A stretch of 64,000 bases of DNA from Viola odorata (lineage: Eukaryota; Streptophyta; Magnoliopsida; Malpighiales; Violaceae). The notes under the pieces were generated by a model. It did no database searches. It saw only the letters and a program-made list of their open reading frames with translations, and had not been told where the DNA came from. Shown piece after piece: positions 46,451-59,100 of this stretch (position 1 is its first letter; the number at the start of each line of letters is the position of its first letter). The DNA is taken from assembly GCA_963691705.1 (NCBI GenBank), contig OY829544.1:4471501-4535500 (forward strand), written 5' to 3'. A program made the position numbers and the translations under genes.

Positions 46451-49400
46451 GTAATGCAACAACAAACCTTAAATTAAGTGCCCACTTGTGCGCTTATTTA
46501 CTAACTTAAACAAATAAAATCCATTGATATTTTATTTTTAAATTAATTTATATAATGTGAATTTATAAAAAATATATATTAAGTCATTAATTAAAAAAAG
46601 TATAAATTTCAATTTGATTCAATTGCGTGCATGCACTTGTTTTTCTCTCTTCTCATTGTATAGACTGAATTCATGAAATACCACCCTTATATATATAAGG
46701 TCTTTATTTTTGTTTTATAAACTATTCTGTTATAGCCATGAAAAGTTTAAAGTTAGAAAGTTCTTAGAGAAAATGATTGTACTACAGCAAACATTGTTCT
46801 TTCTTTTCATTTATTAAAGGTTTTTCAAATTCCTCGTTATAAATCAAATCCCGAATCTGAATTAGTCATTTAATGGATTCATTATCGGGTGAAAAAAGAA
46901 AATTTTGAACAACTATTAGTCTACCAACCCCAAAAGATGTGATTTTTACCCATTTTAAAGGTCAAATTTAGTGTTTTTTTAAGCTCACGTAAAGGACGCA
47001 ATCCCCTTGCAAAAACCATAAAAATCATCGTGGAACCTTGATTCTTAAAAATAATGTATTTATTTCACAAACTAACGTGATAATTAAATAATTATAATAT
47101 ATTAACCTACAAAACACAAACCATTGCACGTAATTTCATTTAAATGTACTTAATTACATCGCGTTGGGCGCTTATATATTAATTACTGAAACTTCATGAC
47201 AACGAACCCTAGAAAAGCAACATGCCCATACATTAAAAAAGTACATAATCATTGACAAAACCGTATGGATAAATTAATGAACCGGTAATTTTTATTCAGA
47301 AAAAAAAACAGATTCATTATTATTTAGACCGGTTAGATTTCCTATCGGGAAAAAAATATTACACTGTCGGGTGCTCGGATGTGATAATTAATATTAGTAA
47401 TTAATCTAAAATAAATAAATGATAGCTGGCAAATTTAATTGGCCCGTCATCTCATCTCATCTCTCGTACTAGATGGATCAGCTTTGAATTTTCCATGACC
47501 CACAAGCAACATATAATCGATCTAACATCCTAACCTTAAATTAAAATTTCCTATGATTAGTTTTAACGTTAGGATCTCACTAAGGTTTTCCTTTTTTCTT
47601 TTGAGTGGTTCTTGGTGAAGCGTTACACGCATGACAAGTGTCACTTCCCCGGATTTCCTTCTTCACTACCAATAGCCCCTTATGCTCATTGATATATAAA
47701 TTATGAGTTTAATACTTTAATTTATTGTGATAGGTACGTATAAAACTGGAAACATTAGCCACTATTTGATAAAATAATTAACTTAAAATTTGTTTAAGAG
47801 CACAATATTAATTCATACCCAACTTTTAACTTACTTTGATAAAATAGTGGTTTTTGTTATCCAATTGAATAAATTAATGTAATGTTAATTAGTTAATTTT
47901 TTTATAGATAATATGAGATTCGAAGCTAAATCTGAATTCATATTGATTTTTTACCATTAATAAAACAACTAATGAACTACAATATTCTCATTGCTACGCT
48001 TTGCATCGTTATTCTTTTTTATATAAAAAGTAGGAGACAAAATTAGTACAATGAATAAAAAATTATTATTAGAATGAAGTATTTAGACTTTAAACCTCTA
48101 AAAAAAGATTGGAAAAATAAGCATTTCATTTCATGACCAATAAGAAGTGAGTTAGTAGAATTTAAGAATGTGGGAGTGTGGACCAATCGAAAGAAACGTA
48201 CATAAAGAAAACTCGACCATTAATTTAATCTTTTGTAGGTTTAGTGGAGTTGGAGTTGATCTTTTAGTTATTCCTCGTCGATCTAGATAACTATTTTAAT
48301 TAAATTAACTTTCAAGAGAGTAATGATAACGGTTTACAACTCTTTAATTATACTTAAGATATAACAACTTTTATGGGAGAAATACATTCTTATAAAATAT
48401 TTTAATGATTTTTTTAATACACCTTCATCACCAGCAAACCACAATACTATGGAATGGAATGTTTCTGAATTTTCTTTATACACACTAGAATACCAACACT
48501 TAAAAGATAATTACTCGGCTCTATATCATGCTATACCTTCATTAATTTTTATGATTTTAATATTGGGCGGTGATATATATTCTCATATCTTAAAATTATT
48601 ATTTTTACATCCTAAATTGTTGTTTTAATAGAAAAGAAATTTTTTCATATCTAATAAACTTATTTTTAGGCCATCAAATTAGACATGTTAAAAAAAAACC
48701 TAAATTAACATACTTTGCATTTTATCTAACATATATAGTAGTGTACTAATTAATAATAATAATAAATGTCAAGATTTTGTAAATGTCTCTCTAACCTATC
48801 ATTAAACAAAATCTGTTACTATTTATTATAGCAATTCTTTAATTATAATTTAAATTAAATTTAGTCTTATAAATATGTTTAATATTTATAATTTACGCTA
48901 AATATTTCTTTGACATCAATAATTGTTTAGAATTATGACAAAAAATTAAACACGACAAATAGTAAATCAGACACGTATCGTATATTTATTCGTCGTATTT
49001 TGATATAAAAACGATTCAATACGAGATATACATAAAAATAAAGTGTTCGTACTTCATGGCGCTTATCCTCAAATAAGCCAACGAACACGTCATGAAAGAG
49101 AGGAGAGAGAGGGTGTAAATAAGAGATAGAAAGGGTGGTGGTGATGGTGATGAATGATGATAGATGTGTGTTTGACCGTAGAATAGAATAGAAATGATCA
49201 GCGTGTTAGGAGGAAGTAAAGACGACGCGTGGGTGGCGCTGACACAGCACGAAATCTCATGCCACAGACACACACACACAGACAGAGAGAGAGAGAGAGA
49301 GAGAGAGAGTTATTACTACTAACTGTGTAGTGCTGCCAATATATATCGCATCGCATTCGCCGGAGAGGAAAGATTTGGTGCAGTTTTGTTTTGCTGCAAA

Positions 49401-50220
49401 CTGCAAACTGCAGACCCCCACGCACCATGCTCCCCCTCGCTTTCTACGCAAATCCATATGTACTCCTTGGTGCTCTTGCATTACATTTGTAACTCATCTA
49501 TTCAAAGATGCTCTTTGTCGGCTCATTTCTCTCCCCTCCTCAACTTAACTAGTAGCGACTATTATACTATCAGTATATTCCATCTTGACACCCATTTAAT
49601 TAAGTTATTAGATTATAAATAATTGTTTAACAAGCGACTATTAAGGTTGGATAAAAAAAAATTTAAAGAAAGAAATCACAATTTAATCTATTTTATATTA
49701 TATATATATAGATAACAACAATTATCCATGTATGCATAATCACCTATTAGTCTAGGGATGCAATTTGTTGTAACAGCACATAATCAATCATATGACAAAA
49801 ACTGAAATTACAACAAGTCAATAGTAGTCCTCCACTACCAAAACTGCTACAACCGTAACCTAATATCAATCATGAAATGTTCTTGTAGTGTGAAAATTGA
49901 ATAAGATTCAAAAGAAACAAAACAAACTAAGAACAAAATACAAGAATTAACATGGTTTCAACCAAATTCTCACTAAGAAATACCCACACATAATACTAAG
50001 GCTACATTTACGTAGTCATAAAAAAAGGGTATAATACAAAAGAGACATGGTAGTGTATGTGTTAACCTAAGGTTAGTAGTGTATGTGTTAACCTAAGGTT
50101 TAATATGTAGCTTAATATGATTGGAATTTACTTCCATTCCAATTCCAACTCTTGCTTATTTTGAAAGGAAATTGTTGAAACCAAAATATCACATCAGAAA
50201 GATAAGAAAAATAAAAAGCA
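46451..50220. other. Long AT-rich spacer, no gene recognised
   Basis: Contains a (CA)n/(GA)n run at 49265-49309 and a 23-27 bp tandem duplication (TAGTGTATGTGTTAACCTAA at 50051 and again near 50077). Open frames near 49016-49620 are low complexity over the microsatellite. Confidence 0.5.
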
Positions 50221-50224
50221 CATT

Positions 50225-50745
50225 AGTATTTTGAGAACCGGACTGGGCAATAAACCGGAAATGAATGAGTACTAGTCCGATCAGGTTCAACCGGATTGAC
50301 CCATTGGATCGTTTTGAACCGTTCACATATCGTACCATTTAGTCTTAGATAATTGAACATGATTGAACCGGATTAAACCGGTATATTTTCATACTAACAG
50401 ATATGGTATTTTTCAGTTTGCCAAGAACAGAAGAATAGTCAATCTAGATTGAACCGGACAACAAACTTTTTGTTTCCCCTCAAAATGACGTCGTTTTGAT
50501 AGTATTATTTTTTTATCTTCCTAAAACGACGTCGTTTTGTTGTTATTATTTTTTTTCTTCCTTCAAACGACGTCCTTTTGATGGTGGTATTGACCCAACC
50601 AGTTAGATTGTGACCCGGCCGATTGGGTCGATCGGTTTTCACTTGTCAGGATATATATCCGGTCACATAGGCTGAACCAAACCGAAAACCTTTTTGGGTG
50701 GCCGGTTCAACTACCGGGTTGGTCTAGTTTGTAAAACACTGAAGC
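50225..50745. repeat. CCGG-rich repeat with three palindromic ACGACGTCGT boxes
   Basis: The region is full of ACCGG/CCGGTT words at both ends. In the middle, near-palindromes AAAATGACGTCGTTTTG (50482), AAAACGACGTCGTTTT (50523) and CAAACGACGTCCTTTTG (50564) recur at 41-base spacing, each followed by a T-rich linker. It is a dispersed DNA-type repeat of unassigned class; related words occur at 22890-23010. Confidence 0.55.
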
Positions 50746-50749
50746 ACAT

Positions 50750-51200
50750 ATAAGAGGAGTTGATATTATATTGGAATGAGGTCTTTTGAGAAAACCGTGA
50801 AGTCTCAGGCCCAAAGCAGACATTATCATCCCATGTAGAGAGATTGCGAGCTTTTATTTCTCCAACAATTGGTAGTGGAGCCGATGATTCGATGACCCTT
50901 TGAAAATATACACTCGATCAATAACACATGACTCAATATTCAAGAATCAACGGACTCTAGATTCAACATGTTCCTATCATGTTTGATTCAACAAAAAATG
51001 GTTCTCAAGATATGTTCATTTTCAAGGTGGAGGATGTTTGGTGGTATAGTGGGGACTATGACCAACGGTTGGGATACTGATCGCTTATCCGGAGCGTAAA
51101 AAATAGTTAAAATTACAACTTAAAACCATCAACAAGGGACTTGTAGATAGTGGTAAGAGGATCGTCCATAAAGACCTTGTTGGTGAGATATTGATTCCTT
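50750..51200 (+). mobile_element. LTR-retrotransposon remnant (LTR end plus primer site)
   Basis: A sequence ending TCTCCAACA (50867) is followed after one base by TTGGTAGTGGAGCC (50869-50882), a variant tRNA-Met primer site. Downstream sequence to about 51200 resembles a gag leader but is full of stops. No second LTR was found. Confidence 0.5.
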
Positions 51201-52400
51201 TGATGACCGGTTGTGGTGACTTTAAGTCACAACTTTGGGGGTTTGGCTGTTGAGAAATAAAACTGTAAAAATAAAATAAAACTGAAAATGTGTCTTGGCT
51301 AGAGCCAAGACAAGTGGTCAGGAATAAAAATAGTTAAAAGAGGATTCCCGATATGAGATGAACGAGCTATGTTCTTATGATTTGATCATTGATTTAGTGG
51401 TATTTATCTTCTTCTTTACAGTGTTGCTATAGAATATAAGGATACCTTAGTATTTCTACTCTCACTTATCATGGAATACAAGGACACCTTAACGTTCCTA
51501 CTTCCCTCCTTATCAAATTGCCTAGCGGGTATTCCTAACTAGACAATCCTAACCAAATAGCACCTTGATGGTTAAATGGTTTACTAATTTGGTTGATGGC
51601 TTGATTTGATCCGACACAACACAATCGTCATCAATGGCATAGGGGAAGACAACACCTAACTCAAGCTACCTCACAGTCAAGGCCCTAGGTTGTCAATCTG
51701 GTATGAGTTATATTACTTGCTTTCTCTAATCCTATTGTGAGTACTAGTTGTCCACTTAGCCTATCCGATTTCGCTCATCTCTTTCTAGGTTGACTGCAAC
51801 TATTCAGGTTAGTGTTTAAGATTGATCAGATCTAAACCTAGCATGAAAGCGTTTGATTAAATCAAAAAATAAGTAATTGCAAATATAAAGATTATTAAGA
51901 ACGAATTAGATCTCATGAATATATAAGAAACATAGCCCATAACCTCTTACTAGGAATGAAGGATGTAGCTAGATAAAGAAAACTATTTTATTTATCGTAT
52001 AAAATTGAAACGGGGAAGAGATAGATAATTTCCAAGGAGTCCTTGTAGCTTAAATAGCTTAGCTACACTTCCGCCTTAATGATAATGAAACGAGTGTTCC
52101 CTTAAAATGTGTGTTTGTTTACATATTTAATTTGATTAGGGTTTTGATAACAAATATGCATTGGGCTTTCTTCATCTTCTCACATTTTACTTTTGTATCT
52201 CTTCTATGTTGTCTTGTTAGGTGGTTTAAATTTATAGTGTTGTGTTTTGTACCGTGTGGTGTCATAAAGAAGATTCTTTTTTGGTAGTTGTCTTGTGTTT
52301 GATAAACTGAATTTTTTTTTATCATGATACTATTTTTTTCACCATTTGGAGTTGTGGTTTTACTTAATATATTTGAGAGTTTGTAATAAATTAGAATAAA
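51201..52400. other. Spacer, no feature recognised
   Basis: No coding signal or paired repeat was seen; probably further degraded transposon sequence. Confidence 0.4.
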
Positions 52401-52403
52401 TGT

Positions 52404-52688
52404 ATGAATATTGCTTTCGCTATTACTAAAAGTGTACTAGAATTTCATAACATGATGTTTTTTAATGTGAAAATCTTTATTGATAGAACCTGGATCCTAG
52501 TTCCAAAGTTGGTCTATATAGATGCAGTGGTTAGCTTTTGGATTGATCATGAAGAACTGACCCTAGCAGACATAACTGATACACTGGTAAGGAAAGGATA
52601 CCTTAATGCTCTACATTATGATTGTAAATATCCATGGGAAGAAATAGATGAGAGCATTAAAGGTTTGAGGAAAGAGAAGCATATGTAG
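52404..52688 (+). pseudogene. MULE transposase N-terminal (PB1-like) remnant
   Basis: The 94-residue frame contains the pattern seen at the start of many plant MuDR-type proteins: a short beta-rich start, then FWIDHEELTLADITD, then LVRKGYLNALHYDCKYP and a GLRKEK-like end. The zinc knuckle and catalytic domain are missing. Call rests on motif resemblance only. Confidence 0.5.
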
Positions 52689-52884
52689 AGGATCATTACT
52701 GAAATGCTGAGAATTGGTGAGGACACACTTGAAGTGTGTATGGAGCATGACATCAACACTCCTATATTTGTTGAGAGACAGTAGTGGTGAAGAGATGGCA
52801 TATGTAGTAGGGGGTGATATTGTTGGGGTTGATGATATGGATGTTGGTTCTGATACTGCAGGGTTTAATGCTATATGGGTTCAT

Positions 52885-53320
52885 TTTTTTTTTTAATATG
52901 CAGATGATTTTAGTAAGGAAAAGTCATGAAGAACATGACCCAGAACCAACAGGCTGCTGCAAAAAGCAGCAGACGCACGCACCCAAAATCCAAAAAACTA
53001 AAATACCATGAACATGAAAAACTCTACACGACGAACTCTGCACTTTCCAAGCAGCAAGCAATCCAAGTCAAATGGGACCAACGTGTCGAGAGAGAAGCCA
53101 TGACGAGGATTGCAACATCTCAGTCATGCTATACGCAAAAGTATGATCTTTGCTCCTCAACCACCAACACCAAAGGGAATAAATCATGTTCATGCTACGC
53201 GTTCCATTGACCGTCTTTCGACGAAATATCACCGCATTACGATTCTTCCACACTGTCCAAATGACTGCGTAGAATAATGTGATCCAAGCCTAACTGCTAT
53301 CATTGTCGTAACTAGGCAGA
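52885..53320 (-). mobile_element. 5'-truncated LINE, - strand
   Basis: On the - strand, 53200-53320 reads FYAVIWTVWKNRNAVIFRRK, the end of an L1-type plant LINE ORF2 (zf-RVT / RNase H region). The 3' untranslated part follows, with the palindromic word GTCATGTTCTTCATGAC near 52925-52941, and ends in a poly(A) tail (T run at 52885-52894 on the + strand). The rest of the element is missing. Confidence 0.75.
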
Positions 53321-53499
53321 AGCCTCCTCTACATCCGCCACAATGTTGAAGATTAAGTAGGGGTGTTCCTTTATTGCTGACATTTGGAGATGGAGAGAAT
53401 GATGATTCAGTAGATAGAGATGAAGTTGTGGTAGAAAGTTGTGTTAATGTTAGTTTAGATAATGACAGATTGGTGCAACTGCTGCAGACTGTGATGAGA

Positions 53500-53738
53500 G
53501 GATTGAAGTAGAGGGATTGCAACAATCTTCTCAACCCCTTGCGAAACTCCTCACATTCTTCCATGATATCATCCCTAATATCTTCCTTAATCGCAACCCA
53601 GTTATTACTTTCATCCCGACAAAAGTTCATCACAGAACCACCATGCACATTGCACCATGCCCAGAATCCACACTCACCATTCACACATTTATAATACAAC
53701 CTTATTGGGTGAGGAGTCGATTCTGATATCTTAACCAT
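53500..53738 (-). pseudogene. GRF-type zinc-finger-like fragment
   Basis: The - strand frame reads STPHPIRLYYKC then GECGFWAWCN, matching the end of a GRF zinc finger, followed by a Glu/Asp-rich helical stretch. Such domains occur in plant transposon-linked proteins. The first cysteine pair is not evident. Confidence 0.45.
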
Positions 53739-55816
53739 AGCTTTTATCCCACACTTGCACTATCTGTTCTTGAATCTTTGGTACGATTCTACACCATCTC
53801 CTCTGTTAGTTCCTGCAAACGACGTGAATGAGTGATTGCTTGATGAAGTCATCGCGCTGGAGATGTAATTTCGCCTCTTTTGTTATCAGACGAACCCCTC
53901 AAGTTAAAAACTAGATCTACCCTCAATAATTGGTAGAAATTTGCGAATCGAATTTCTAAGGTTCCAACTTTACCTTTTCTGAACCTATCTTCTCCCACAC
54001 AAAACCCAAATCTTTAGAAATGATTAAATAAAACAAAGGATTTATTTTATGTTTCTATAAATATTAGATCGTAAGTAATTGTTGGAGGCAATTTTTTCAG
54101 CCTTTCCCGGCCATGAAAATGAAACAATTCATTTTCACTTACAAAAAAAAATGTGTATTGATTACAGTAGGTCAAAACCGGCTCTAATGAGTGACTATTA
54201 ACACTTCCGTTAGTTAAACTAGTTAAAACGGATGGAAAATACTATTTGTGCAAAAAATATATATAGTTCAGGGGAGAGGTAATCATTTTGTAGGTCAAGG
54301 AAAGTATTTATTTTTTCGTGAATAATTTAGGGGAGTAAAAAGTTATATCCCCGTATATATATTAACCAACAAAAAAACTGACTGACGTGGCAGCAGAAAA
54401 TGGCCTATGTATATAGCCGAAAGGCAGCAGAAATCTATAAAGGAAATGCATGTATTACATCCATATTGTTCTGCTTTTATTTTTTTTAATAGGAACCCAC
54501 GAGTCTTTTTCTGTGTTGTAAGTTGTAACGCTACAAAACCTCCCATTAGATTGTTCGAAAGGCTTTTTAGCTATAGTACTTTTTAGATATAGCTAAATAC
54601 AGTAATTAATTCATTCATGTCTTACTCCATTGTTAGATAACTCTCTTCGTTGCCTTTAAAAGGGAAAAAAACATAGTATATAATTTAAAGTCAAACTTTA
54701 CTTCAATAATTGGCTAATCACACAGCCTTAACAACTTATTAAAAAAAACAATATATATTAGCAAATAAATAATTCATGTTTCACATTTGTACCCTGAAAA
54801 TAATTGGCTATTTGATTACCGGCTAAAATAGTTGTTTATATAATATAATATAATATATGATCTCCTTGAGTTCTAGCCACTCAAAAAAAAAATCTGTCCT
54901 TAGGGCCACTCTTCGGTTTATAATCAGCGGTGAACTCTTTTTTTTCTTTTTTTTTTCTTTTTTTTTCTTTTTTTAATTTGTTATGTGTTATCACGTCGGA
55001 TGTATAAATTACAATTTTTAGATTTCCCTTAACTCTATGGCGTATTGAATCACCTTCTTACCTGAGATTAGAAAAGATGGATGTAATAGTGAAGATGGTG
55101 ATAGAGTCACAAATCTAATGATTTCAGCGGTAAGATCGGTGATTAAACACATTTTTTTAGATTTTTTATTAGTTTATTAATAAGTGAAGTTTTTTTCTTT
55201 TATAGTTCTTTCCAGTGTTTTTCATTTTTGGGCAACAAAATTTAAGCCTGAAGTTTATGTACCAAAAATAGGAAGAAACTTTTGTATACGATGTGGTGTG
55301 TGATATATCTCTTTTCAGGTTAAATTAACACCTCATCGTATTAGAGTTTGAAGGTTGGTTTAAGTGATAGCTCAGGAATTTTAAAATAGTTATTATTCTC
55401 CGATGTTTGAACACAAAATATTAGATGAGTTCTAAACCAACTCCGTACATAAAAAAAACAGTTTGAAAATTTATTTAACTTTTTGTATGTTTAAAATTAG
55501 GTTCACTTAGCAAGGATTTAAGGTTATATCCGATCTGAAAGCATTTTGAAGTTTTTATTTCAAAAATTAAACAACATTTAATTTGTGTCCTAGTGTAACG
55601 TCCAATTCAACTCTTGTTGTGCTATAGGACAAAAGTATTTGAATCATCATATGTACCAAATCCTCAACAAATTTCTGTCACATATTCCCTAAATTATATG
55701 TAATGAAGTCTTATATATATATACCGTAGATTTGTCATATTATACAAATTCAATTATGCTTAATTTGGCCGATCATGTGTTTTCTTGTCATTTGCATTTC
55801 TAGCTTTGCTGATCAA
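53739..55816. other. AT-rich spacer, no gene recognised
   Basis: Includes a long T-rich tract at 54938-54980. No coding signal. Confidence 0.5.
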
Positions 55817-55821
55817 GAGAT

Positions 55822-56067
55822 TGTTAGGAACTGGTCAAAGCTAGAATAAGTCTTCCTGTTTTGAAGCAAGTAGTTTCCTGTTTTGTAGGATCCACTAGCT
55901 CTGAATAAGTTAGAAATGCCAAGTCTCACACTTGTGCTAGTTTGTAGGAGTTATCGTTTCTCTTGAATTCCTGTAATCAAGTCTCCTTTATATAAAGGAG
56001 CAAGTCTGTTTATCTAAATGTGAATCAGAAAGCTTTGATCAATTCTTGTGTTTAACTAATTCCAAGA
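55822..56067 (+). repeat. 5' LTR of the intact copia element
   Basis: Starts TGTTAGGAACTGG, ends TTCCAAGA. Contains CTCCTTTATATAAAGGAG (55983-56000), a perfect 18-bp palindrome centred on the TATA box. Transcription would start near 56030. Confidence 0.97.
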
Positions 56068-56068
56068 A

Positions 56069-56082
56069 TTGGTAGCGGAGCC
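56069..56082 (+). other. Primer binding site of the copia element
   Basis: TTGGTAGCGGAGCC, one base after the 5' LTR; the tRNA-Met consensus differs at two positions. Confidence 0.8.
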
Positions 56083-56141
56083 TCATCACAAAAGAGAGAC
56101 CTGAGAGACATCGAGAGGAGTGAGAAGAGCGAGAAATTCAG

Positions 56142-59100
56142 ATGGGTGATAGCAGCAGCAGTGCGAAAGGTTTCGTTGTCCCTGCTATTCCACGGTTCGA
56201 TGGTTACTACGACCATTGGGCTCGTTTGATGGAGAATTTCATTCGTTCGAAAGAGTATTGGGATCTCATAGAAACTGGGATCAGTGGGTGTGAGGGAACC
56301 ACTCCTACGGAGACGGAACAGAAGGTGATCGATGAGCAGAAGTTAAAGGATCTGAAGCTCAAGAACTTCTTATATCAATCCATAGATAGAGAAATTCTTG
56401 ACACAATCCTTAACACCGAGACAAGTAAGCAAATCTGGGAAAGCATGAAGCAGAAATTCCAAGGTTCAAGCAAAGTAAAAAGGGCACAACTTCAAGCGCT
56501 ACGTAAGGAGTACGAGACACTGCAGATGAAGGAAGGTGAAACCGTAAACAGCTATTTCACACGAACTCTTGCGATAGCAAAGAAGATGAGGGCTTACGGA
56601 GATACGCTTCAGGAGAACACCATCTCAGAAAAGATCCTAAGATCTCTGACCATGAAGTTCAACTATGTAGTGTGCTCCATTGAAGAATCAAACAACTTGG
56701 ACACACTTACACTAGATGAACTTCAAAGCAGTTTACTGGTGCAAGAGCAACGTATGAGAGGTGACGTAGAAGAAGATCAAGTCCTGAAGATGTCATATGA
56801 AGGCAGAGGAAGAGGATATCCTAGAAACTATTACAGAGGAGGACGAGGCCGAGGAAGGAGCAACAGAGCCACCATCGAATGTTTCAGATGTCACAAGTTA
56901 GGACATTATCAATCAGAATGTCCTACTTGGGGCAGCAAAGCAAACTACGCTGAGCTTGACGAGAAGGAAGAACTCTTACTTATGTCGTTTGTTGAAGAAG
57001 AAAGTTCAAAAGGAAACCTTGTTTGGTTTCTAGACTCTGGATGCTCCAACCACATGACTGGAGATCGAAGCTGGTTTACTGATTTGGATGAGAAGCTCAT
57101 GCACACTGTGAGATTGGGGAATAATGCAAGGATGAGAGTGCAAGGCCAAGGAAGCGTGAAGCTGGTTTTAAAGGGAAGGAGTCACATTGTGCCAAACGTG
57201 TATTACGTTCCCGATCTCACAACGAATCTGCTGAGCATAGGGCAATTACAAGAAAGGAAGTTGGCAATTCTGATAAGGGACGGGAGCTGCAAAGTTTTTC
57301 ATGATGATTGGGGTCTGATTATGCAAACATCAATGACGGCAAACAGAATGTTTGTCCTGCTGGCTGATGCTCCGTCAACATCTTGTTTGAAAATCTCTAC
57401 TGACGAATCAAATCTGTGGCACAAACGATTCGGGCACCTAAACTTACAAGGACTGCAACTCTTATCCAATAAACAAATGGTTGTGGGACTTCCAAAAATC
57501 GAGAAGGTCGAAGAAGTGTGTGAAATATGCGCCAAAGGGAAACAACACAGAGAGACCTTCCCTAAGCAAGCTAATTGGAGAGCAACCGAGAAGCTGCAAC
57601 TGATACACACAGATCTCTGTGGTCCAATCCAGCCTCCTACAGCTGGAGGAAAGAGGTACATCCTGAGTTTCATTGACGACTTCAGTAGAAAAACCTGGAT
57701 TTATTTTCTGGAATCGAAGAGTGAAGCATTTTCATTCTTTAAAAGCTTCAAACTAATGGTGGAGAATGAAACAAGAATGAAGATAGGCTGCCTGAGGAGT
57801 GATCGTGGTGGAGAATTCACTTCTAAAGAATTCAATGATTTCTGTGCATCTCATGGGATCAAAAGGCATGTCACAGCTGCATTCACGCCACAACAAAACG
57901 GTGTGGCTGAGCGAAAGAACAGAACAATAATGAACATGGTCAGGTGTCTGCTCATGGAGAAGAGAATGCCCAAGAGATTTTGGGGAGAAGCTGCGAGTTG
58001 GACAACTCACATCCTAAATAGATGCCCTACTTCTACTGTGAAAGAAAAGACTCCTCAAGAGTGCTGGACAGGAGCTAAACCAAATATTGGGCATCTCAAA
58101 GTGTTCGGCTGTGTAGGATATGCACATATCCCAAGTCAAAAACGGGTGAAGCTAGATGACAGAGGCCAGAAATGTGTATTCCTTGGAGTAAGCGAAGGTT
58201 CTAAGGCATACAAGATGTTTGATCCCATGGCGAACAAAATCATTGTCAGTAGGGATGTCATTTTTGATGAAGAGAAAAGCTGGAATTGGGAGAGAAGCAA
58301 TGATGAAGAAGAAAATGATGTGTTGGTGATAAATGAAGAAGAAGAGGAAATTAAAAATGTGGAGAATACCAACAACAACACAACAGAGACAGCTGTTGAC
58401 CCTGAAATCATTGCCGATGATGAAGAGCAGAATGATTCGGGAAATCAACAAGCTCCAGAGGAGACGAGGAGAAGAGCTCCACCCAGATATCTGCAAGACT
58501 TTGTAAGTGGAGAAGAGCTTGATGAAGAAGAGGGATTACAATATCTTGCCCTGTACGTCACACATAATGATCCATTTACATATTGGGAGGCTGCAGAAGA
58601 AGAAAAGTGGCGAGAGGCGATGGATACAGAGATGAAGTCAATTGAAAAAAATGAAACGTGGGAGCTGGTTGATTTACCGACAGGGATGAAAAAGATTGGT
58701 GTCAAATGGGTATACAAGACCAAGCTGAACGAAAGAGGAGAGGTTGACAAGTATAAAGCCAGACTGGTGGCAAAGGGCTACTCGCAAATACACGGCGTTG
58801 ATTACGACGAAGTCTTCGCACCAGTGGCGAGATGGGATACTATCAGAATGTTGTTAGCTGAAGTTGCAAAAAGGAAGTGGATCGTATACCAACTTGACGT
58901 TAAAAGTGCGTTCCTCCATGGAATTCTAAAGGAGACAGTATTTGTTGAGCAACCAGAAGGATACGTGAAAGTCGGTGAGGAGCATAAAGTATATAAGCTG
59001 AAAAAGGCACTCTATGGGCTTAAACAAGCTCCAAGAGCTTGGTACAGTAAGATCGAAGAGTATTTTACGAATCAAGGGTTCAACAAGTGCGAGTACGAGC

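Noticed and set aside
49016..49622. Overlapping frames on both strands around 49.0-49.6 kb
   Set aside because: They cross a (CA)n/(GA)n microsatellite and have no recognisable domain.
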